Below are positions 1 to 5,695 of a stretch of DNA of 6,576 bases, piece after piece. Source of the DNA: Opitutus sp. GAS368 (GTDB lineage Bacteria > Verrucomicrobiota > Verrucomicrobiia > Opitutales > Opitutaceae); assembly GCA_945862035.1 (NCBI GenBank), contig CAMAXB010000172.1, forward strand, positions 1 to 6,576, given 5' to 3'. Under the pieces are notes generated by a model that was not told the DNA's origin, did no database searches, and worked only from the letters and a program-made list of their open reading frames with translations. The number at the start of each line of letters is the position of its first letter. Position 1 is the stretch's first letter. Position numbers and translations under genes: made by a program.

Positions 1-858
1 GGCCGCAAACTGCGTGCTGGGCGGACAGATCTTATCCATCAGGCCGGTGAACATCAGCACATCCGCCCGGATCCGGGGCGCGAGGTGCTGGACGTCGATA
101 TAGCCCAGTTTCGTAAAAATCTCCTCCGCGCGCTCATGGGTCGGGTCGAAGTGCCGGAAGTAGATCCGCAGCTCCTCGTACGCCTGCTCCGCAAGGTCCA
201 TTTCCCAGACCCGCTGGTAATCGCAAAGGAAGGGATAGACCGGCGCCGATCGGCGAATACGCGGCTCGAGCGCCGCACAGGCCAGCGAAAGCGCCCCGCC
301 CTGCGATATCCCAAAGCAGCCCACGCGACCGGCATCCACTTCCGCGAAGCCCATCACCACGCGGGCCAGCTGCACCGTATCGAGAAAGACCTGACGAAAC
401 AGCAGCTTGTCCGGATCAGGATCCGCCAGGCCGCGGACGATCTGGCCACGGATGGTGGTGCCCTTCACCCCACCCCGGTCCTCGGACTTCCCGCCCTGCC
501 CGCGGCAATCCATCGCCGCGATCGCGTAACCTTCCAGCGCCCAGTGCAGCTTCTCCGTCCAATCACCGCTGTTGCCCCCGTAGCCGTGGAACTGCAGCAC
601 CGCCGGATGGGGTTTGGCCGCCTCTTTGGGGCGAATGTACTTCGCGTAGATCCGCGCCCCGCCGACCCCGGTGAACCAGAGATCAAAACAGTCCGCATCC
701 GCCGGCACGCACTCCGTCGAGGGCACCAGCTCTGCCTCCGGTGGCGTCGCGTCGAGCTCGCGCAGTCCCCGCGTCCAATAGTCGTCAAAATTGCCAGGGC
801 ACGGGTTGATCCCGTAGTAGGAACGAAGCTGGGCCAGCGGCAGGTCGACAAGGGGCAT
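1..858 (-). CDS. Acetyl xylan esterase / cephalosporin-C deacetylase family (AXE1), 3' end cut by window edge
   Basis: This is an alpha/beta-hydrolase of the AXE1 family, which removes acetyl groups from xylo-oligosaccharides and related acetylated substrates. The 286 visible residues run from the ATG at 858 to the left edge without a stop. The oxyanion-hole motif FHGYG lies at residues 90-94, MDCRGQG at 116-122, and the nucleophile elbow GISQGG at 183-188 makes Ser185 the nucleophile. GLMDKICPPST contains the expected catalytic Asp at 275. The catalytic His should lie about 30 residues further on, outside the window; family members are roughly 320 residues. The start is chosen because MPLVDLPLAQL matches the usual N-terminus of the family. 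There is no signal peptide, so the enzyme should act in the cytoplasm on imported oligosaccharides. No clear Shine-Dalgarno sequence precedes the start. It points the same way as the keto-acid cleavage gene but is 273 bp away, with its own likely promoter, so it is probably unrelated to that pathway. The family call is firm; the exact substrate is not. Confidence 0.93.
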   Translation of the reverse strand, partial: MPLVDLPLAQLRSYYGINPCPGNFDDYWTRGLRELDATPPEAELVPSTECVPADADCFDLWFTGVGGARIYAKYIRPKEAAKPHPAVLQFHGYGGNSGDWTEKLHWALEGYAIAAMDCRGQGGKSEDRGGVKGTTIRGQIVRGLADPDPDKLLFRQVFLDTVQLARVVMGFAEVDAGRVGCFGISQGGALSLACAALEPRIRRSAPVYPFLCDYQRVWEMDLAEQAYEELRIYFRHFDPTHERAEEIFTKLGYIDVQHLAPRIRADVLMFTGLMDKICPPSTQFAA

Positions 859-884
859 GAGGGGTAGGGAGAAGGCTGCCCTTC

Positions 885-912
885 AACTTAACCGCTAACG
901 CGCTTCGGTCAA
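885..912 (-). promoter_or_regulatory. Possible sigma70-type promoter for the esterase gene
   Basis: Read on the minus strand, TTGACC at 912-907 matches five of six bases of a -35 box. After a 16-bp spacer comes TAAGTT at 890-885, a poor -10 box that keeps the TA and the final T. Transcription would begin near 878, leaving a leader of about 20 nt before the ATG at 858. The position is right, but the -10 match is weak, so this is a prediction only. Confidence 0.33.
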
Positions 913-993
913 CAATCTGCACAGAAGTTCACCCCAGCGGGACACGACTGCACATGGCTACGATCCCCGACTCTCGTCCGCCCTTCAGGGTAG

Positions 994-1071
994 AATCCGT
1001 GATCCGTGTTAATCCGTATCCATCCGCGGCTACAACGGTTCGACGGTTCGTTTCCGCGTGCTTCCGCGTGC
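994..1071. repeat. Patch of short degenerate tandem repeats between genes
   Basis: Three kinds of short repeat sit side by side. The hexamer atccgt occurs at 995-1000, 1002-1007 and 1012-1017, followed by atccgc at 1022-1027. An 8-bp unit cggttcga at 1036-1043 is followed by cggttcg at 1044-1050. A 10-bp unit ttccgcgtgc is repeated exactly at 1052-1061 and 1062-1071. The part catccgcggcta (1021-1032) differs at two positions from catctgtggcta at 5660-5671, so the two intergenic elements appear related. No convincing reading frame covers it. From memory it resembles dispersed intergenic repeats of Verrucomicrobia and other GC-rich bacteria; that identity is not verified here. Confidence 0.6.
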
Positions 1072-1101
1072 TTTACCGGCGCACCCCGAGACTCGCCGCG
1101 C

Positions 1102-1125
1102 AAAATGGCTCCCGCCCTGGAGGCC
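1102..1125 (-). terminator. Weak Rho-independent terminator-like hairpin after the BKACE gene
   Basis: Read on the minus strand, just past the BKACE stop codon, GGCCTCC (1125-1119) can pair with GGGAGCC (1113-1107) around a 5-nt loop. The stem has one mismatch and one wobble pair, and is followed by ATTTT. Its position a few bases after the stop fits a terminator. The T run is short, so efficiency is doubtful. Confidence 0.38.
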
Positions 1126-1131
1126 TTGCCC

Positions 1132-2004
1132 TCAGATCAAGCCCCAGGCCCGGCGCAACTGAGAGGCGCTCATCCGCCCAATTCCCCGCTCCGCCAGCCC
1201 CTCCGCCACCCGCTGCACCAGCGCCGCGTTGGCGGGAGCCAGCGTGCCGTCCGGCAGCCATAGGTTGTTCTCAAAGCCCACCCGCAGGCCACCCCCCGCC
1301 TCCGCCCCGGCCAAGACACAGGCCGCCTCATTGCGGCCAAAGGCACAGGTCATCCACGATCCGAACCGGGGCACCCCCGGCGCGAGGAAGGGCGCCAGAT
1401 CCTCCGGTTGCGAGAGCTGCCCCGGCGTGTAGCGCCCGAGCACATACAGAACCGCGATCTGCTCCTCGGGTACCAAGCCCCGGCGCTGAAGGTCGCCCAA
1501 CCGCACCGCCTCTGCTGGCTCATACAGGATGACCTGCACCGCGACCTGCACCGCGCGCAGCCGTTCGAGGAAAGCGGCGAACTCCCGTTCGTCCCCACCC
1601 TCCGGCAGGAGTTCACGCAGCGCGATCGACACCGCCTCCGGCCGCACCGCCTCCACCACCGCCCGCTGCTCCGCGGGCGTGTACAGTCCGAGCGACTCAC
1701 TGGTGATCTGGATCACCATCGACTCCTTCACCTCCGCCCGCACCGCCTGCAGCGCGCGGGCATAAGCAGCCGCGTCGAGCAGATGCCGGCCGGCCTCATC
1801 CCGCACGTGGAGATGAATCATCGCCGCGCCGGCGTCGCGACACGCCGCCGCCGTCCACGCCAGTTCCGCCGGCTCCAGCGGCAACCGCGGGTGATCAGCC
1901 TTCGTCCGCCGCCCGCCATTCGGCGCCACCGCGATCGGCACCGGTGCGGGTGCGGGTGCGGGTGCGGGTGTCGCCGACCCCGACGTCTCAGGCGCTTGAA
2001 ACAT
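1132..2004 (-). CDS. Beta-keto acid cleavage enzyme (BKACE, DUF849 / 3-keto-5-aminohexanoate cleavage family)
   Basis: This TIM-barrel metalloenzyme family condenses a beta-keto acid with acetyl-CoA and cleaves it to acetoacetate plus a new acyl-CoA. Counting from the ATG at 2004 (290 residues), the core begins at PIAVAPNGGRRTKADHP (23-39). The metal-binding motif HLHVRD is at 64-69 (His64, His66). TSES (101-104) lies where the active-site Ser loop is expected. LRVGFENN (240-247) carries the conserved Arg241 and metal-ligand Glu245. The next residue is Asn246, where the characterised lysine-fermentation enzyme has Asp as I recall. Upstream of the core is an Ala-Pro repeat (about 11-22), unusual for the family. 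A longer start at 2046 would add 14 residues but overlaps the divergent regulator's start, so 2004 is preferred. Neighbouring thiolase and CoA-transferase genes fit the use of acetoacetate. Family assignment is firm; the keto-acid substrate is unknown. Confidence 0.9.
   Translation of the reverse strand: MFQAPETSGSATPAPAPAPAPVPIAVAPNGGRRTKADHPRLPLEPAELAWTAAACRDAGAAMIHLHVRDEAGRHLLDAAAYARALQAVRAEVKESMVIQITSESLGLYTPAEQRAVVEAVRPEAVSIALRELLPEGGDEREFAAFLERLRAVQVAVQVILYEPAEAVRLGDLQRRGLVPEEQIAVLYVLGRYTPGQLSQPEDLAPFLAPGVPRFGSWMTCAFGRNEAACVLAGAEAGGGLRVGFENNLWLPDGTLAPANAALVQRVAEGLAERGIGRMSASQLRRAWGLI
1943..1970. repeat. Hexanucleotide tandem repeat (ggtgcg, four full copies plus part) inside the BKACE gene
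   Basis: The unit ggtgcg occurs at 1943-1948, 1949-1954, 1955-1960 and 1961-1966, with a partial ggtg to 1970. Read on the minus strand it encodes the Ala-Pro run near the N-terminus of the keto-acid cleavage enzyme. Because the unit is six bases, gain or loss of copies would change the tail by two residues without shifting the frame. Confidence 0.85.
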
Positions 2005-2028
2005 ATGGTTCACTGGTTGCCCAAATAA

Positions 2029-2050
2029 AACAATTGTTGCAAGCATGCTT
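2029..2050. promoter_or_regulatory. Twin 10-bp palindromes in the divergent control region (possible operator)
   Basis: Two perfect palindromes lie 2 bp apart: AACAATTGTT (2029-2038) and AAGCATGCTT (2041-2050), with TTGCAA (2037-2042) bridging them. They sit in the most AT-rich stretch of the area, between the divergent starts of the BKACE and RpiR-family genes. RpiR-type regulators commonly bind palindromes near their own promoters, so this is the natural place for an operator. The second palindrome overlaps the annotated ATG at 2045. If the regulator instead starts at the in-frame GTG at 2072, both palindromes become untranslated. I could not identify convincing -35/-10 pairs. Binding is inferred, not shown. 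Confidence 0.45.
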
Positions 2051-2980
2051 CAGTCGGATCATTTTCCCACCGTGCCAACGACCGCCCCGGCGATTTCCGA
2101 CCGCATCATCAAGGCTATGGACGCGATGCCCGCGCAGCTCCAGGCCGCGGCGCGCTATGTCCTCGAGAATCCCCGGGACGTCGCGCTGCTGTCGATGCGC
2201 GAACAGGCCCGGCGCGCCGGCCTGCAGCCGGCGACCATGACGCGCTTCGCCAAGCGGCTGGGTCTCGAGGGCTACGATGACATCCGCGCCCTGCACGCCG
2301 ACGCGATCCGCCGCCCCGGGCTCGATTTCGCCGGCAAGGCGTCCGCTCAGGTCTCCACCCAGCGCGAACGGGGCGACCGCGCCCTCGCGGCCGACATGGC
2401 CGCCACTCTCGCCCGCCAGGTGGCGCGGCTGGCTGAGCCGGAGCTGCTCGACGCGCTGACTGCCGCCGCCGCCAGCCTCCACGGGGCGCGCCGCATCTAC
2501 TGCATGGGCCTGCGCTCCTGCCACGCCGTCGCCTGGCATCTGCACTACATTCTTTCCCTCTTCAGCGATCGCGTCGTCCTGCTCGACCATGTCGCCGGCA
2601 TCGGTCTCGACCCGATCCGCACCGCCACCGCCAAGGACATCCTCGTGGTGGCCAGCGTCCGCCCCTACACGCGGGCCACAATCGAGGGCGCCCAGTATGC
2701 CACCGACCGCGGCGTGCCCGTGCTCGCGTTCACCGACAGCAAGGCCTCTCCCCTCGTCCGCATCGCACGCCACAGCCTGCTCGTCACGACCGAAAGTCCG
2801 TCCTTTTTTCACACCATGACCCCGGCCTTCGCGCTGGCCGAGATGCTGGCCACGCTCGCTGCCGGACGCGGGGGCGACACCGTCGCACAGGCGCTCAAAC
2901 ACACCGAGGAGCAGCTCGCCGCCTTCCACGTTCACTGGACCCCCAAGGCCGGACGCCGCCGCGCCCGCGCCCAGGCCTGA
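2045..2980 (+). CDS. RpiR/MurR-family transcriptional regulator (HTH plus SIS domain)
   Basis: This is a 311-residue regulator of normal RpiR length. The N-terminal helix-turn-helix domain spans roughly residues 15-90; ALLSMREQARRAGL followed by TMTRFAKRLGLEGYDDIR (50-81) is the typical recognition region. A SIS ligand-binding domain follows at about 140-275, beginning HGARRIYCMGLRS and including GVPVLAFTDSKASPLV (223-238). The segment where classic sugar-phosphate SIS domains show SxSGxT reads ASVRPYTRATIEGA (203-216), so the ligand may not be a sugar phosphate. The C-terminus is basic (KAGRRRARAQ). The ATG at 2045 is the longest start; GTG at 2072 is an in-frame alternative that would leave more promoter space. 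The gene is divergent from BKACE and 22 bp ahead of the aminotransferase, so it probably controls both directions and is autoregulated. Whether it activates or represses cannot be told. Confidence 0.92.
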   Translation: MLQSDHFPTVPTTAPAISDRIIKAMDAMPAQLQAAARYVLENPRDVALLSMREQARRAGLQPATMTRFAKRLGLEGYDDIRALHADAIRRPGLDFAGKASAQVSTQRERGDRALAADMAATLARQVARLAEPELLDALTAAAASLHGARRIYCMGLRSCHAVAWHLHYILSLFSDRVVLLDHVAGIGLDPIRTATAKDILVVASVRPYTRATIEGAQYATDRGVPVLAFTDSKASPLVRIARHSLLVTTESPSFFHTMTPAFALAEMLATLAAGRGGDTVAQALKHTEEQLAAFHVHWTPKAGRRRARAQA

Positions 2981-3002
2981 CCCGCCCCACCACCCCACCG
3001 CC

Positions 3003-4343
3003 ATGACCCATCTCCTTCATCGCCAGATCGCCGGCTCCCTGCCCGTCGCCGTGTCCGGCCGCGGGGTCGAGCTCGTCGACGCCACCGGTCGCGTCTATCT
3101 CGACGCCTCCGGCGGCGCGGCCGTGTCCTGCCTCGGCCATGGTCATCCCGACGTGGTGGCCGCAATCCATGCCCAGGTCGACCGCCTCGCCTACGCCCAC
3201 ACGGGGTTCTTCACGACCGAGGTTGCCGAGCGTCTCGCCGATCACCTCATTGGCCGCGCCCCGGCCGGCATTTCGCACGCCTACCTCGTGAGCGGCGGCT
3301 CCGAGGCGATGGAGGCGGCCCTCAAGATGGCCCGCCAGTACTTCGTCGAAAAGGGCGAGCCCGCCCGCCGCCATGTCATCGCCCGGCGGCAAAGCTACCA
3401 CGGCAACACCCTCGGCGCCCTCGCCGCCGGCGGCAACGAATGGCGCCGCACCCAGTTCAAGCCGCTCCTGATCGACACCCACCACATCGATCCGTGCTAC
3501 GCCTACCGCCACCAGCACGCGGGCGAGGACGATGCCGCCTATGCCGCGCGGGCCGCGCAGGCGCTGGAGGACAAGATCATCGAACTGGGCCCCGGTACCG
3601 TCATGGCCTTCGTGGCGGAGACGGTCGTCGGCGCCACCGCGGGCGCGCTCACGCCGGTGGCGGACTACCTCAAGCGCATCCGCGCCATCTGCGACCGCCA
3701 CGGCGTGCTCCTCATCCTCGACGAGGTGATGTGCGGCATGGGCCGCACGGGCACCCTCCACGCCTGCGAACAGGACTGCATCTCGCCCGATCTGCTCGCG
3801 ATCGCCAAGGGTCTCGGCGGCGGCTACCAGCCCATCGGCGCCGTCCTCCTCAGCCAGCGGATCTTCGATGCATTCGCCCAGGGCTCCGGCCTGTTCCAGC
3901 ACGGCCACACCTACCTCGCCCACCCCATGGCCTGCGCTGCGGCGCTCGCGGTGCAGCAGGTGATCGAGCGCGACGATCTCCTCGCCAATGTCCGCCGCCA
4001 AGGCGCCTACCTCGCCAATGCGCTGCGCCACCGTCTCGGCGATCATCCGCACGTCGGCGATATTCGCGGACGCGGTCTTTTCATGGGAGTGGAGTTCGTC
4101 GCCGACCGCGCGACCAAGGATCCGTTCGCCCCGAGCCTCAAGCTTCACGCCCGGATCAAGCGCGAGGCCATGGCTCGCGGGCTCATGGTCTACCCCATGG
4201 GCGGCACCCTCGACGGCGTGCGCGGCGATCACCTGCTCGTCGCCCCGCCGTTCATCGTCACCGAGCCCGTCATCGATCTTATCGTCGACCGCCTCGCCGC
4301 GGCCATCAACAGCGCGCTTGGCACGGTGCGCGCCGCCGCTTGA
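3003..4343 (+). CDS. Class III PLP-dependent aminotransferase (omega-/beta-amino acid type)
   Basis: The protein has 446 residues, the usual size for class III (fold type I) aminotransferases. Visible landmarks are SGGSEA (97-102) for cofactor phosphate binding, SYHG (131-134) with the ring-stacking Tyr132, LILDEV (237-242) with Asp240 for the pyridine nitrogen, AIAKGLGGGYQPIGA (266-280) with Schiff-base Lys269, and GHTY (301-304) with the phosphate-binding Thr303. GDIRGRGLFMGVEF (352-365) is the usual C-terminal domain start. Nothing catalytic is missing. Databases often call this subgroup 'aspartate aminotransferase family', but class III members act on omega- or beta-amino groups of varied substrates with pyruvate or 2-oxoglutarate as acceptor. 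The gene follows the regulator by 22 bp and precedes the thiolase by 17 bp, implying co-transcription. In this setting it may deaminate an amino acid to the keto acid used by BKACE. The leader is C-rich with no Shine-Dalgarno sequence; the start is supported by the N-terminal fit to the family. Confidence 0.94.
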   Translation: MTHLLHRQIAGSLPVAVSGRGVELVDATGRVYLDASGGAAVSCLGHGHPDVVAAIHAQVDRLAYAHTGFFTTEVAERLADHLIGRAPAGISHAYLVSGGSEAMEAALKMARQYFVEKGEPARRHVIARRQSYHGNTLGALAAGGNEWRRTQFKPLLIDTHHIDPCYAYRHQHAGEDDAAYAARAAQALEDKIIELGPGTVMAFVAETVVGATAGALTPVADYLKRIRAICDRHGVLLILDEVMCGMGRTGTLHACEQDCISPDLLAIAKGLGGGYQPIGAVLLSQRIFDAFAQGSGLFQHGHTYLAHPMACAAALAVQQVIERDDLLANVRRQGAYLANALRHRLGDHPHVGDIRGRGLFMGVEFVADRATKDPFAPSLKLHARIKREAMARGLMVYPMGGTLDGVRGDHLLVAPPFIVTEPVIDLIVDRLAAAINSALGTVRAAA

Positions 4344-4360
4344 ATCCTCGCCTCGCCCGT

Positions 4361-5554
4361 ATGCCTACCGCCCCGTCCTCTTCGATCGTCATCGTCGGCG
4401 CCACGCGCACCCCCTTGGGTTCCTTCCAAGGTTCGCTCGCCTCGGTCCCAGCACCCCGCCTTGGCGGCACCGCGATCCGCGGCGCGGTATCCGCCGCTCG
4501 CGTGGACCCCGCTTCCGTCTCCGCAGTGATCATGGGCCAGGTGCTCTCCGCCGGCAACGGCCAGGCACCGGCACGCCAAGCCGCCCTCCACGGCGGTCTC
4601 CCGAATTCCGTCCCCTGCACCACGGTGAACAAGGTCTGCGGCAGTGGCCTTGAGGCCATCGTCCAGGCCCGGCGCGCACTGCTGCTCGGCGACGCCTCCC
4701 TCGTGGTCGCCGGCGGTATGGAGGCCATGAGCACTGCGCCCTACCTCCTGCCCAAGGCACGCGAGGGTTTCCGCATCGGACACCAGCAGGTCGTCGACTC
4801 CCTCCTGCGCGATGGTCTCTGGGATCCGTACCACGACCAGCACATGGGCTCGTGCGCCGAGCAGTGCGCCGCCCGCTATGGCTTCAGCCGCGCGCAGCAG
4901 GATGCCTTTGCGACCACGTCCTTCCAGCGTGCCAACGCCGCCCAGCAGGCCGGCCTTTTCGCCGCGGAGATCACGCCCGTTGACGTGGATGACGGCCGCG
5001 GAAAATCAACCCGCGTCGACCGCGACGAGGGCCCCGCCCGCGTCAACTACGACAAGCTCCCCACCCTCAAGCCGGCCTTCCAGAAAGACGGCACCATCAC
5101 CCCGGCCAACGCGTCGACGCTCAACGACGGTGCCGCCGCCGTCGTCCTGACCACCGAGGCCCACGCCGCCGCGCTCGGCCTCACCCCGCTCGCCCGCATC
5201 GTCGCCACCGGCCACCATGCGCACGAACCGCTGTGGTTCACCACCGCGCCCATTCAGGCCACCCGCCACGCCCTCACCGCCGCCAACTGGAATGCCGCGG
5301 ACGTCGATCTCTGGGAAATCAACGAGGCCTTCGCGGTCGTCCCGCTCGCCTTGATCCAGGAACTCAAACTCGACCACGCCCGCGTCAATGTTCGCGGCGG
5401 CGCCATCGCCCTCGGCCATCCGCTCGGCGCCAGCGGTGCCCGCATCGTCGTCACCCTGCTCGCCAGCCTGCGCGAGCGCGGGCTGCGCCGCGGCGTTGCC
5501 GCCCTCTGCATCGGCGGGGGCGAGGGCATCGCGCTGGCGGTTGAACTGATCTGA
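4361..5554 (+). CDS. Acetyl-CoA acetyltransferase (thiolase II family)
   Basis: This 397-residue thiolase would interconvert acetoacetyl-CoA plus CoA with two acetyl-CoA. All catalytic features are present: Cys93 in NKVCGSG (90-96) as the acyl-accepting nucleophile, WEINEAFA (318-325) with oxyanion-hole Asn321, GHPLGASGAR (352-361) with His353, and Cys383 in CIGGGEG (383-389). Positions and length are close to those of biosynthetic-type bacterial thiolases (about 392 residues), and there is no insertion suggesting a long-chain 3-ketoacyl-CoA thiolase. The reading frame is open far upstream, but the ATG at 4361 is chosen because the thiolase N-terminus (SIVIVGATRTPLGSFQG) begins just after it and it lies 17 bp beyond the aminotransferase stop. 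The enzyme would finish acetoacetate breakdown after CoA transfer by the downstream gene. Thiolases work both ways, but the BKACE and transferase neighbours favour degradation. A slightly longer 3-oxoacyl-CoA substrate is possible. Confidence 0.95.
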   Translation: MPTAPSSSIVIVGATRTPLGSFQGSLASVPAPRLGGTAIRGAVSAARVDPASVSAVIMGQVLSAGNGQAPARQAALHGGLPNSVPCTTVNKVCGSGLEAIVQARRALLLGDASLVVAGGMEAMSTAPYLLPKAREGFRIGHQQVVDSLLRDGLWDPYHDQHMGSCAEQCAARYGFSRAQQDAFATTSFQRANAAQQAGLFAAEITPVDVDDGRGKSTRVDRDEGPARVNYDKLPTLKPAFQKDGTITPANASTLNDGAAAVVLTTEAHAAALGLTPLARIVATGHHAHEPLWFTTAPIQATRHALTAANWNAADVDLWEINEAFAVVPLALIQELKLDHARVNVRGGAIALGHPLGASGARIVVTLLASLRERGLRRGVAALCIGGGEGIALAVELI

Positions 5555-5580
5555 AACTCCTTCGCACGCTTTCCTCCCTT

Positions 5581-5671
5581 TAGCCACAGATGATCGGCGC
5601 CCGCAACGGACACCAGAACCCGTCCGCCCGTCAATTACCCCGCCGGTGCTGGGTACTGCCATCTGTGGCTA
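5581..5671. repeat. 12-bp perfect inverted repeat in the thiolase / CoA-transferase spacer
   Basis: TAGCCACAGATG at 5581-5592 is the exact reverse complement of CATCTGTGGCTA at 5660-5671, with 67 bp between the arms. The inner part also holds a small possible hairpin (cggac / gtccg). The spacer of 141 bp (5555-5695) is much longer than the other gaps in the plus-strand run and contains no credible gene. The element could be a mobile-like intergenic repeat or an RNA hairpin that tunes expression of the transferase. There is no T run on the plus strand after the second arm, so an ordinary terminator is unlikely. One arm resembles catccgcggcta at 1021-1032. Confidence 0.65.
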
Positions 5672-5695
5672 TCTCCCCCTTCCGTCCCGTACCCC

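Noticed and set aside
85..867. A 260-codon plus-strand open frame opposite the esterase
   Set aside because: Its translation is Arg/His-rich without motifs, whereas the minus strand encodes an AXE1 protein with intact nucleophile elbow and oxyanion motif.
994..1071. The repeat patch as a CRISPR array
   Set aside because: Units are only 6-10 bp, tandem without spacers, and no cas gene is nearby.
909..1532. Small open frames in and beyond the 859-1131 intergenic gap
   Set aside because: They cover repeats or lie antisense to the BKACE gene, and the translations are Pro/Arg-rich with no recognisable domain.
1132..2046. The longer BKACE start at 2046
   Set aside because: It would overlap the regulator start by two bases and remove all promoter space, and the added residues (MLATIVLFGQPVNH) do not match the family.
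2895..4232. A 445-codon open frame on the minus strand opposite the aminotransferase
   Set aside because: It is a codon-bias shadow in GC-rich DNA: low-complexity Gly/Ala/His/Glu-rich translation with no family motifs, fully antisense to a gene with all catalytic residues.
3440..4360. An extra 307-codon N-terminal extension of the thiolase frame, overlapping the aminotransferase
   Set aside because: The translation is Arg/Pro-rich with no domain, and the thiolase N-terminus begins right after the ATG at 4361. The open frame is by-chance readthrough of GC-rich DNA.
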